Assembly: GCA_905215575.1 (NCBI GenBank)
Contig: CAJMQV010000062.1
Coordinates: 1-10,409, forward strand
Length of the DNA stretch: 10,409 bases
Direction of reading: 5' to 3'
Source: an uncultured bacterium
GTDB lineage: Bacteria > Bacteroidota > Bacteroidia > Bacteroidales > Bacteroidaceae
The notes under the pieces were generated by a model. It was not told where the DNA came from and made no database searches. It saw only the letters and a list, made by a program, of their open reading frames with translations. This document shows, piece after piece, positions 1 to 7,075 of this stretch. Each line of letters opens with the position of its first letter. Position 1 is the first letter of the stretch. The translations under genes and the position numbers were made by a program.

Positions 1-863
1 AACTGACTCAGGACGACCTGCTCATCAAACTGTTTGACGAGGTGGCCTATATCTGGCCTAAGTTGGGATACCCTTGTCTGGTGACTCCGTTCAGCCAGTA
101 TGTCAAGAATCTGGCTTTGATGAATGTAATGCAGCTGGAGAAAGGCAAGGAACGCTGGAGCATGATTGCCGACGACATCTGGGATATGATTCTGGGCAAG
201 GCCGGAAAACTGCCGGGCGAAGTGGCTCCGGAAATCGTGGCTCTGGCCAAAGAACAGGGACGCGTGTTCATGACCAGCGACCCTCAGAGCAACTATCCGG
301 ATGAACTGGACAAATACCGCCAGTTGATGAAGGAAAAAGGCTGGGAAACCGGACAGGACGACGAAGAACTCTTCGAATATGCCATGCACCCGTCGCAGTA
401 TGAGGCCTACAAAAGCGGAAAAGCCAAGGAAAACTTCCTGGCCGACCTGCAAAAGAAACGCGAAGAGCAGCATCAGGGCTCTGCCGCCGCTCCGGCTGAA
501 CTGCCCAAGACACTCACCATCACCCTCAACGGACAGCGCTATCAGGTGGAAGTGGCCTATGGTGCCGATGCCGCCGCAGCTGCTCCGGCTCAGACACAAG
601 CCGCTCCGGCAACTCCTGCCGGCGAAGGCGAGGATATTGCCGCTCCGCTGGAAGGCAAGTTCTACCGCGTGAAGAACGCACAGGAAACTCCGAAGAATGT
701 GGGCGATGCCGTACAGAAAGGCGACATCATCGGCTACATTGAGGCCATGAAGACCTACAATGCCATCCGTGCCGAATTTGACGGAGTCATCACGGCCATT
801 GTGGTCAACTCCGGTGACAGTGTAGAAGAAGACGATGTAATCATGAAGATAGCAAGAAAGTGA
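1..863 (+). CDS. oadA: Oxaloacetate decarboxylase alpha subunit-like (carboxyltransferase plus biotin carrier), 3' part
   Basis: The reading frame is open from base 3 and runs off the left edge, so only the last 286 residues are seen. The first ~60 carry the end of the PYC/OADA carboxyltransferase domain (LGYPCLVTPFSQYVKNLALMNV, matching LGYPxLVTPxSQ in that family). A charged linker and an Ala/Pro-rich hinge (about residues 160-210 of the visible part) follow. The C-terminal biotinyl domain has the motif EAMKT, with the biotinylated lysine codon at 750-752. By family, the enzyme moves the carboxyl group of oxaloacetate to biotin on the cytoplasmic face and passes it to the beta subunit. The oadB neighbour one base downstream supports a Na+-pumping decarboxylase over a stand-alone pyruvate carboxylase B subunit. 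The carrier domain (APLEGKFYR ... IEAMKTYN) resembles acetyl-CoA carboxylase BCCP more than the usual OadA carrier, and Thr replaces the usual Met after the biotin lysine. A gamma subunit is not in the window and may lie upstream. Confidence 0.88.
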   Translation, partial: LTQDDLLIKLFDEVAYIWPKLGYPCLVTPFSQYVKNLALMNVMQLEKGKERWSMIADDIWDMILGKAGKLPGEVAPEIVALAKEQGRVFMTSDPQSNYPDELDKYRQLMKEKGWETGQDDEELFEYAMHPSQYEAYKSGKAKENFLADLQKKREEQHQGSAAAPAELPKTLTITLNGQRYQVEVAYGADAAAAAPAQTQAAPATPAGEGEDIAAPLEGKFYRVKNAQETPKNVGDAVQKGDIIGYIEAMKTYNAIRAEFDGVITAIVVNSGDSVEEDDVIMKIARK

Positions 864-864
864 T

Positions 865-2112
865 ATGGACCAAATATATGAGATTTTAGAAAAGCTGTAC
901 CAGATGACGGCCTTCAGCAATCTGGCGCTGGAACCCGGTATTCTGGTCATGTATGCCCTGGCATTTATCCTGCTCTATCTGGGCATCGTAAAGAAATATG
1001 AACCGCTGCTGCTCATTCCCATCGCATTCGGAGTGTTGCTGGCCAACTTTCCGGGCGGAGGCATGGGAGTAATTCAAGCCGACTCCGAAGGTTATGTCCT
1101 GTGTTCCGACAATACGCGCCGCCTCATCTGGGACATGCCGCTGCACCAGATTGCCCACGAATTCGGACTGATGAACTTCCTCTACTACATGCTCATCAAA
1201 ACCGGATTTCTGCCGCCGATCATCTTCATGGGTGTAGGCGCGCTGACCGATTTCGGCCCGATGCTGCGCAATCTGCGCCTGTCCATTTTCGGTGCCGCCG
1301 CGCAGTTCGGTATTTTCTGCGTGCTGCTGGTAGCCATTCTGATGGGTTTCACTCCTAAGGAAGCCGCTTCACTGGGCATCATCGGTGGTGCCGACGGTCC
1401 GACCGCCATCTTTACCACCATCAAGCTGGCCCCGCATCTGCTCGGTCCGATTGCCATTGCCGCCTATTCGTACATGGCACTGGTACCTGTAATCATCCCA
1501 TTAGTAGTGAAACTGACCTGCAGCAAGAAGGAACTGATGATCAATATGAAGGAGCAGGAAAAGCTGCACCCTTCGAAAAATGAAATCAAGAACATGCGCA
1601 CGCTGAAGATCATCTTCCCGATAGCCGTGACCACAATTGTGGCGCTCTTCGTGCCTACAGCCGTACCGCTTATCGGCATGCTGATGTTCGGAAACCTGCT
1701 GAAGGAAATCGGTGCTGATACCAGCCGTCTGTTTGACGCGGCATCCAACTCCATCATGAACACCGCCACCATCTTCCTGGGACTGTGTGTAGGTGCCACA
1801 ATGACTTATGATGCCTTCCTGAACATGCAGACCATCGGTATTGTCGTAGGCGGATTCCTGGCCTTTGCCCTCTCTATCGCTTCAGGTATTATGATGGTCA
1901 AGGTATTCAATCTGTTCAGCAAGAAGAAAATCAATCCGCTGATCGGTGCCACCGGTCTGAGCGCTGTGCCGATGGCCAGCCGTGTGTGCAACGAAATTGC
2001 CACCAAATACGATCCGAAGAACCATGTGCTCAACTATTGCATGGCTTCCAACATCTCGGGTGTGATTGGTTCGGCTGTTGCTGCCGGAGTATTGATCTCC
2101 TTCCTGAGCTAA
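865..2112 (+). CDS. oadB: Sodium-translocating decarboxylase beta subunit
   Basis: This 415-aa integral membrane protein is close to the usual length of the OadB/GcdB/MmdB family. It couples decarboxylation of carboxybiotin to Na+ export across the inner membrane. Hydrophobic helices run through most of the protein. The family signature GGADGPTAIF is at residues 174-183. Its Asp177 and the downstream Tyr203 have the same spacing (26 residues) as Asp203 and Tyr229, which I recall as functional residues of Klebsiella OadB. The last helix holds SNISGVIGS (395-403), the other conserved polar site of the family. The ATG lies one base after the stop of the carboxyltransferase gene, so the two are almost certainly co-transcribed and perhaps translationally coupled. 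Beta subunits of oxaloacetate, methylmalonyl-CoA and glutaconyl-CoA decarboxylases are very alike; the choice of oxaloacetate rests on the neighbouring alpha subunit, which has a 2-oxoacid-type carboxyltransferase. Confidence 0.92.
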   Translation: MDQIYEILEKLYQMTAFSNLALEPGILVMYALAFILLYLGIVKKYEPLLLIPIAFGVLLANFPGGGMGVIQADSEGYVLCSDNTRRLIWDMPLHQIAHEFGLMNFLYYMLIKTGFLPPIIFMGVGALTDFGPMLRNLRLSIFGAAAQFGIFCVLLVAILMGFTPKEAASLGIIGGADGPTAIFTTIKLAPHLLGPIAIAAYSYMALVPVIIPLVVKLTCSKKELMINMKEQEKLHPSKNEIKNMRTLKIIFPIAVTTIVALFVPTAVPLIGMLMFGNLLKEIGADTSRLFDAASNSIMNTATIFLGLCVGATMTYDAFLNMQTIGIVVGGFLAFALSIASGIMMVKVFNLFSKKKINPLIGATGLSAVPMASRVCNEIATKYDPKNHVLNYCMASNISGVIGSAVAAGVLISFLS

Positions 2113-2129
2113 CAAGAATAAAAAAACAT

Positions 2130-2186
2130 AGCCAAGAATCGTTTTAAGCAAAAGATACCTGTTTTTGCTTAAAACGATTCTTGGCT
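2130..2186. terminator. Perfect 24-bp hairpin after oadB
   Basis: Arms at 2130-2153 and 2163-2186 are exactly complementary (left arm begins agccaagaatcg), with a 9-base loop at 2154-2162. It starts 17 bases after the oadB stop, so the natural role is termination of the oad operon. On the plus strand the right arm is followed only by a mixed A/T stretch. On the minus strand the stem is followed by a run of six T (2121-2126 in plus coordinates read as A). It would therefore work best against minus-strand transcription, and is probably bidirectional. Confidence 0.75.
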
Positions 2187-2358
2187 TATATTCTAAATTT
2201 ATTCCTTCCAGAATTATTTCTGTAATATTTTTCCTCTTGTCAAGTTACAATAAGATTAAAAATATTCACGGAACACTATAGTCTTTATAATGCAAAAATT
2301 TATTCATGAATATGCAATAAACTCACGGTTCTTTTGCAGTGTCTTAAAAATAATATTT

Positions 2359-5300
2359 ATGAATAGAATTTTAGCTTCGCAACTCATCGCCATGACATTG
2401 GCCGGATTCGCATCAAACAGTTATGCGGATACAGAAAAGTCTATCTATGGAAAAACAGATTTGGCAATTAATCAAACAGAAACATTTTCCGTAGAAAAAA
2501 ATGAAGAGGTTGTAAACTATCAGTGGGTAGCTCCTGTCGGATGCAAGATTACAAACGGACAAGGCAGCCCAACAATAGAATTACAATCTACGTATCTGGC
2601 TCAGAACAGTCCTCTGAAACTCATCAGAACATTCAAGGACCAAAAGACAGATACACTCTCTACCGATCTCACCTTTCACCGCTACATCAAAAGTTTTCAG
2701 GATCACTCCATAAAACCCGGAGAAAGTATTGAGATTGCAGGAAATACATATACGGAAGCCGACATTTATTACGAACCGGCCGGAAAGAACGAGCAAGGAT
2801 TTGAGCAAGTGATTGCGCATCGCCTCACCGTAGATTTGGAAGGTGCCCAATACCGTTCCATGACAGAACCTTATCTGCAAACAGCAACTGACCACTCAAT
2901 CTATATCAGCTGGAAAACAGATTTCAACAATTCTCCTGTAGTAAAATTCGGTAAAACTAAAGAAGACCTCAACCAGCAGACAAGCGGTACTATAGAAACC
3001 TTATCCGAATCTTATTTCTGGAATTCTGTTCATCTGACTGATCTGGAACCGAATACCATATACTATTATCAAATACAAAGTGGAGAAAAAACCAGTCCGG
3101 TATATCGTTTCCGTACCATGCCAACAAAAGGAAGCAACACCAAAATGCGCATTCTGCTGATGGGCGACCACCAGTTGAAAAAACGCAGTGGTTATGAATG
3201 GCTCATGCAGGCCGCCCAACGGAAGATTGAAGAAAAGTACGGCAATCTGGAAGAAAACATCAATATGATCATGAACGTAGGTGATCAGGTTGACAATGGA
3301 ACGCTGGATCAATATGAATGGATTAATTATTACAAGAACAAACAGATGTCTCCATATCTCCCGATCATGACAGCTGTCGGAAATCACGATACTTACAGTG
3401 ATCCGGGTATGGCGCGTTATGCTGCCCATAACCACTACGAAGAACTGGAATATCAAGGTATAAAAAGCGGAACAGAAAATTACTATGCCTATCAGGCCGG
3501 ACGTATTCTCTTTGTTGTTCTCAGCACTGAACATACAGGAGAGGCACAGAAGAGCTGGGTTCGCAAGGTAGTAGACGCAGCCAAGAATGACGACAGTGTT
3601 GATTTTATCATCAGTGTAAACCACCGTCCGATTCAGGCCGAGCAATATATCGGTGATATTTCCGCATGGGTCAGAAACGAAATCATCCCTATCCTGTCAG
3701 AAACTCCAAAACATATTTTGAATTACGGCGGACATCATCATCTATATCACAGAGGACAAATTGCAGATTATCCGTTATACCACATTATCAATGGAGCGGC
3801 ATCCTATGACCAGATGTGGGGTATGTCTTCGGAAAAAGACTATGACGATGTTCAGAAAACCATTGACTACTGGGGATATCAGATTCTGGAGTTTGACTTT
3901 GACAAAAAAGAGATGAAAGCCGAATGCTATGCCATCGGAAACAAGATGCTGGTCACAGAGAACATTCTGATTGACTCGTTCCACCGTACATTCGGCCAGG
4001 AAGCTCCACAGCAGCCGGTATTGAATGAAGTGGACAAAGAAATCAAACTGCCCTACACCTTCAAGGGAAGTCCTTATTCCACAACCACTCAAGAGAAACT
4101 GAACACGGTTCAGTATCAGTTCTCCACCAATCCGAACTTCTCTACAATATCTCTGAACGTAGTTCGTGATGTAGAAGACCTGTACGGCTCAACCAAGGAT
4201 CCGTTGTATCTTCCTATTGATTTGAACCATAATGTGGATATCACCGAATATACTCTGCCCAGCCAAAGCCTGAGCAACGGAACCTACTATGTACGGGTGA
4301 GATACAGAGATGAAAATCTGGAATGGTCCAACTGGTCTGATGCAAAAACCTTCAACATTATAGGAAGCATCATCAGCAAACCTGTAATCACTTTGGAAAA
4401 TAAGGTATTCAAACCAGGAGATGAAATAGAGATTTCCTATGCCAATGCTCCGGTTGGAAAAAATGCATGGATCGGCATTTACCGTAAAGGCGAGAAACCC
4501 GGAACAGGTGCCGGAACTACCACTTCATACAAATGGGCTTATACAACAGAAGCAGCCGGTTCTTTAAAATTCAAGATTGATGAAACCAACGAATATTATG
4601 CCGTACTGTTCCAGGATGGAGGCTACACAGAAGTTACCGACCGTCAGGCATTCTATTTCGGACCGACTCCGGAACTGACTCTCGAGAAAACAAAATTCGA
4701 AGTGGGAGAAGATATTACCGTCAATTTCCAGAATGCACCGGGATTGAAAGACGACTGGATTGCCATCTACCGCATGGGAAAAACACCGGGAGGAATCGGT
4801 TCTGAAAACTGGTCAGACGCATGGCAATACACCAATCAGGCAAAAGAGGGAGAAATCACTTTCTCAAAAGATCTTCCTAAGGGATATTATTTCATCAACT
4901 ATTTCACACGAGGAGAATATTTTGAACCTAGAGAAAGAGTTCTGATTACCATTGGAGAAGATATTTCTTCCATCTCGTTGGATAAAAATGAATTCACAAC
5001 AAAAGAAGACATTACCATTCATTATAATGAAGCCCCGGGAAGACCAAAAGACTGGATTGGAGTTTATGAAGAAGGAAAAGTTCCGGGTGTTGATGACCTG
5101 GATGGATTCTTCTACACTTATGGAGGAATAAACGGAAGCATCACGATTAATGCTGGAGACTTAAAACCAGGAAAATATTTCAGCAGTCTTTATATAGATG
5201 ATTCCTGGGAAGAAGTTTCAGAAAGAAAGAACTTTGTAGTCAAAGGAACCAGAACTGATGACAAAACAGGAGTCACCACATTGTATGGAACATGGAACAA

Positions 5301-6183
5301 TGAGGAACTTCAATCTCTTGACTTATCAAATGCCACTGTATTAGACTTAAGAAACGCTACGATATCAGAGGATTTTGCCCTAAATGAAACAGTAAATCCA
5401 AACTGTCTGGTTTATATCACGGCAGAAACTGTTCTAAACAGCGAGCAACCCAATGTGGTACGTATCTCACAAGATGGAGCAGAAGCCAAGCAGATTGTCC
5501 TTAAAGACCAGCATCCGTTCTACAACTCTTGTCCGTTTACAGCCGGATCTGTCGTTTACACACGTTCTGCCCTGAATTCATCCTGGAGTTCCGTAGTTCT
5601 GCCTTTTGCTTTTAGCACCGATAACTTAAGCAATGATATTCAGGTCTATACCTATACCGATATCGTTACTGACGGAGAAAGCGGATATTTAAAAGTAAAA
5701 CAAGCCGAAGGGGAATTGACCGCAAACCAACCACTCTTGTTCAAGAGTCAAAATCCAGAAGTTCAAATTGAAGCTACGGATGCTCTGATCGGAATAACTC
5801 CTACAGATTTAAGCACTCCTGTTGCAAACAGTGATTATGTCGTTAAGGGCAGCTATAAAACCGTAGAGACTCTTCCTGTAGGTAGCCTGATTCTTTCACA
5901 AGACAAATTCTGGATGGTAGACAGTGAAAATACCGGTATCCGTTCTTTCCGCACATATATCAGTCCGGTTACAACAGGTAACTTAATCAAGACCCTGAAT
6001 ATCGTAACAGAAGGAACAACCCAGATAGAGGATGCCTTCAATGCTCCAACTGTAGAGAAAGCTGACATCTATAAATTGGATGGAGTTTGCATCAAAAAAC
6101 AAGTTAATGTAGCCGAAAGCCTGAAAGAATTGCCTGCGGGTATCTATATTATTAATGGCCGGAAAGTCATCATCAACAAATAA
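2359..6183 (+). CDS. Large secreted calcineurin-like phosphoesterase with three tandem repeats and a sorting-type C-terminus
   Basis: The protein has 1274 residues from the ATG at 2359. That start is preferred over the in-frame ATG at 2290 because it opens a clean signal peptide (MNR, a hydrophobic core to about residue 18, cleavage after SYA at 23). Domain order in this numbering: a PKD/Ig-like N-terminus (~30-165); a PAP-type Fn3 domain (~168-253, with DLEPNTIYYYQIQSG); the metallophosphoesterase domain (~262-467); an Fn3-like domain (~550-667); three ~95-aa repeats (675-767, 771-866, 868-963); a beta-rich region (~967-1227); and a tail DIYKLDG...LPAGIYIINGRKV (1236-1274) resembling Bacteroidota Por/T9SS sorting domains. 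Metal-site blocks are GDHQ (D270), GDQVDNG (308-314), GNHD (341-344), VNHRP (H422) and GGHHH (457-461). The Tyr of true purple acid phosphatases (GDxxY) is absent. It is likely a periplasmic or cell-surface phosphomono- or diesterase; the substrate is unknown. No clear TAnnTTTG promoter box was found in the 172 bases between the oadB hairpin and the start. It is AT-richer than its neighbours. Confidence 0.88.
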   Translation: MNRILASQLIAMTLAGFASNSYADTEKSIYGKTDLAINQTETFSVEKNEEVVNYQWVAPVGCKITNGQGSPTIELQSTYLAQNSPLKLIRTFKDQKTDTLSTDLTFHRYIKSFQDHSIKPGESIEIAGNTYTEADIYYEPAGKNEQGFEQVIAHRLTVDLEGAQYRSMTEPYLQTATDHSIYISWKTDFNNSPVVKFGKTKEDLNQQTSGTIETLSESYFWNSVHLTDLEPNTIYYYQIQSGEKTSPVYRFRTMPTKGSNTKMRILLMGDHQLKKRSGYEWLMQAAQRKIEEKYGNLEENINMIMNVGDQVDNGTLDQYEWINYYKNKQMSPYLPIMTAVGNHDTYSDPGMARYAAHNHYEELEYQGIKSGTENYYAYQAGRILFVVLSTEHTGEAQKSWVRKVVDAAKNDDSVDFIISVNHRPIQAEQYIGDISAWVRNEIIPILSETPKHILNYGGHHHLYHRGQIADYPLYHIINGAASYDQMWGMSSEKDYDDVQKTIDYWGYQILEFDFDKKEMKAECYAIGNKMLVTENILIDSFHRTFGQEAPQQPVLNEVDKEIKLPYTFKGSPYSTTTQEKLNTVQYQFSTNPNFSTISLNVVRDVEDLYGSTKDPLYLPIDLNHNVDITEYTLPSQSLSNGTYYVRVRYRDENLEWSNWSDAKTFNIIGSIISKPVITLENKVFKPGDEIEISYANAPVGKNAWIGIYRKGEKPGTGAGTTTSYKWAYTTEAAGSLKFKIDETNEYYAVLFQDGGYTEVTDRQAFYFGPTPELTLEKTKFEVGEDITVNFQNAPGLKDDWIAIYRMGKTPGGIGSENWSDAWQYTNQAKEGEITFSKDLPKGYYFINYFTRGEYFEPRERVLITIGEDISSISLDKNEFTTKEDITIHYNEAPGRPKDWIGVYEEGKVPGVDDLDGFFYTYGGINGSITINAGDLKPGKYFSSLYIDDSWEEVSERKNFVVKGTRTDDKTGVTTLYGTWNNEELQSLDLSNATVLDLRNATISEDFALNETVNPNCLVYITAETVLNSEQPNVVRISQDGAEAKQIVLKDQHPFYNSCPFTAGSVVYTRSALNSSWSSVVLPFAFSTDNLSNDIQVYTYTDIVTDGESGYLKVKQAEGELTANQPLLFKSQNPEVQIEATDALIGITPTDLSTPVANSDYVVKGSYKTVETLPVGSLILSQDKFWMVDSENTGIRSFRTYISPVTTGNLIKTLNIVTEGTTQIEDAFNAPTVEKADIYKLDGVCIKKQVNVAESLKELPAGIYIINGRKVIINK
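4381..5247 (+). repeat. Three tandem ~95-codon protein repeats inside the phosphoesterase gene
   Basis: The copies are at 4381-4659, 4669-4956 and 4960-5247. Each follows the same plan: a strand ending xLxxxxF, then (G/K)(D/E)(E/D)I(E/T)(I/V), then APxxxxxWI(G/A)(I/V)Y, a Gly-rich PG turn, an aromatic block (YKWAY, DAWQY, FFYTY), a short (G/N)(E/S)(I/L) strand, and (E/K)YY or KYF near the end. The similarity is at protein level; the DNA copies have diverged. By their pattern they are Ig-like beta-sandwich modules. Similar modules with a WIGIY core occur in bacterial secreted metallophosphatases as stalks or ligand-binding domains, though I cannot name the family with certainty. Confidence 0.8.
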
Positions 6184-6210
6184 TAACTTAAACTTTCAAG
6201 CAATAGAATT

Positions 6211-6360
6211 ATGAAAAATAAAAAATATATCAGTCCTCAAATAGAAATTATTGAACATGAAGTAAAGGACTCATTTCTTACATGTAGCAATGAAATTCAG
6301 TTTGGTGGAAATACTTCCGACTTATTGCCAGACGAAGAAGGAAATATCTGGGGAGATTAA
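6211..6360 (+). CDS. Small 49-aa protein of unknown function, KKYxxP-type
   Basis: The ATG is 27 bases after the phosphoesterase stop and the frame ends in TAA at 6358-6360. The peptide begins MKNKKYISPQIEIIEHEV, has a single Cys in SFLTCSNE (residues 21-28), and ends in a Gly/Asp-rich acidic tail with a Trp (EEGNIWGD). The opening (Lys-rich, then YxxP and a short amphipathic EIIEHEV stretch) resembles very short hypothetical proteins that I recall as common in Bacteroides and Prevotella, often next to surface-protein genes. There is no signal peptide or membrane segment, and FLTC is not a proper lipobox because Leu is not at -3 and there is no hydrophobic core. The short gap and lack of a terminator before it suggest co-transcription with the phosphoesterase. 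The function is unknown; a peptide precursor, a regulator or an accessory of the large protein are all possible. Confidence 0.65.
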   Translation: MKNKKYISPQIEIIEHEVKDSFLTCSNEIQFGGNTSDLLPDEEGNIWGD

Positions 6361-6385
6361 AAAAACAGAAACAAACACGGAACAG

Positions 6386-6452
6386 AAAATTCGTCCCGAC
6401 AAAACAGGAAAAACATCCTGATGAAATACAGAAACCGTCGGGAGGAAATTTT
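6386..6452 (+). other. Composite hairpin downstream of the small gene
   Basis: An outer stem pairs tcccgac (6394-6400) with gtcggga (6437-6443). It can be extended through a bulge by aaaatt (6386-6391) against the A/T run at 6446-6452. Nested inside is a 5-bp stem, cagga (6405-6409) with tcctg (6416-6420). It lies 25 bases after the small gene's stop and ends in five T, so it could be a first, weaker plus-strand terminator or a 3'-end stabilising structure. Confidence 0.4.
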
Positions 6453-6458
6453 TCAAAA

Positions 6459-6500
6459 AAACGACCTCTGAAAGGCATGACGCACTTTCAGAGGTCGTTT
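6459..6500. terminator. Bidirectional terminator between convergent genes
   Basis: Perfect 16-bp arms (aaacgacctctgaaag at 6459-6474 and its complement at 6485-6500) enclose a 10-base loop. On the plus strand it is followed by a T-rich stretch (cgtttta) and on the minus strand by a run of seven T. It sits between the plus-strand phosphoesterase unit and the minus-strand outer-membrane gene, and serves both. Confidence 0.88.
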
Positions 6501-6543
6501 CGTTTTACACGATTTTATATTACATTCAATTCTCTTCGTAGAT

Positions 6544-7050
6544 TTAGAACTGATAGATCAAACCGAAAGAGGTTCCATTGGCAAAATCAAAGCCAAAGCC
6601 TGACTGCTGCATACCGGCAATTCCTCCCTTGTTAGCGGCAAATCCCAAGAATCCCAGATGAGCTTCCAAACTCCAGTGCTCGCTCAACTCAACGTCAACA
6701 CCCGGACGCAAACCGATGTTGAAAGCAGTATCTTTATGTTTTGCAGTAGCTACAGCAAAACCTCCTTCTCCGAACATAGAGAAAATTCCGGCTCTCAGGA
6801 ATGTGTAACGGGCAAACGGAGCAAACTTGAAGTTCAAGCCGTCCTGATCAGAATGACCGGTGAAACCGATCTGTGTTCCTATTTCCCAGTGATTATTCAG
6901 TTTGTAACCAATTTCCGGCATAAAAGCATAGGAAGTATTTTCCGTGTCATTGTTATACCAGACTGCAACTTCACCTCCCAGTCTTACCTGCGCTTTGGCA
7001 GATACAGCTCCCAAAACAGCCATTACGGCAATTAATAAAAACTTTTTCAT
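6544..7050 (-). CDS. Small outer-membrane beta-barrel protein
   Basis: This 168-aa precursor starts with a clear signal peptide (MKKFLLIAVMAVLG, cleavage predicted after AKA at residue 20). The rest alternates short strands and turns (EIGYKLNNHWEIGTQIGF, ARYTFLRAGIFSMFGEGG, LRPGVDVELSEHWSLEAHLG) in the style of OmpX/OmpW-like and 'outer membrane beta-barrel' family proteins. It ends YQF, the C-terminal aromatic expected for recognition by the BAM assembly machinery. Its size fits an eight-stranded barrel. Such proteins are abundant in Bacteroidota outer membranes; the specific role (adhesion, small-molecule passage, envelope stability) cannot be told. It is 72 bases downstream of the channel gene on the same strand but has its own promoter box, so it is probably expressed independently. 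Confidence 0.85.
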   Translation of the reverse strand: MKKFLLIAVMAVLGAVSAKAQVRLGGEVAVWYNNDTENTSYAFMPEIGYKLNNHWEIGTQIGFTGHSDQDGLNFKFAPFARYTFLRAGIFSMFGEGGFAVATAKHKDTAFNIGLRPGVDVELSEHWSLEAHLGFLGFAANKGGIAGMQQSGFGFDFANGTSFGLIYQF

Positions 7051-7075
7051 CTCGAAACTTATTTTAAAAATTGCG

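Noticed and set aside
2290..2358. 23-residue N-terminal extension of the phosphoesterase from an upstream ATG
   Set aside because: It would bury the signal peptide behind a non-hydrophobic stretch. The start at 2359 gives a normal signal sequence and an A/T-rich leader typical of the phylum.
3001..3645. 214-codon open frame on the minus strand inside the phosphoesterase gene
   Set aside because: It lies antisense to the catalytic domain, whose protein motifs are unambiguous. The minus-strand translation is Val/Ile/Phe-rich with no recognisable domain, so it is a shadow frame.
6271..6285. Possible lipobox FLTC in the small 49-aa protein
   Set aside because: Leu is not at -3, there is no hydrophobic segment before the Cys, and the position is too far from a basic N-region to act as a lipoprotein signal.
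6278..6478. 66-codon minus-strand frame overlapping the small gene and both 3' hairpins
   Set aside because: It is Phe/Cys-rich low-complexity sequence that spans terminator structures, with no promoter or plausible coding character.
6658..7035. 125-codon plus-strand frame opposite the outer-membrane gene
   Set aside because: The minus strand has a signal peptide, barrel strands, a C-terminal Phe and a promoter; the plus frame has none of these.
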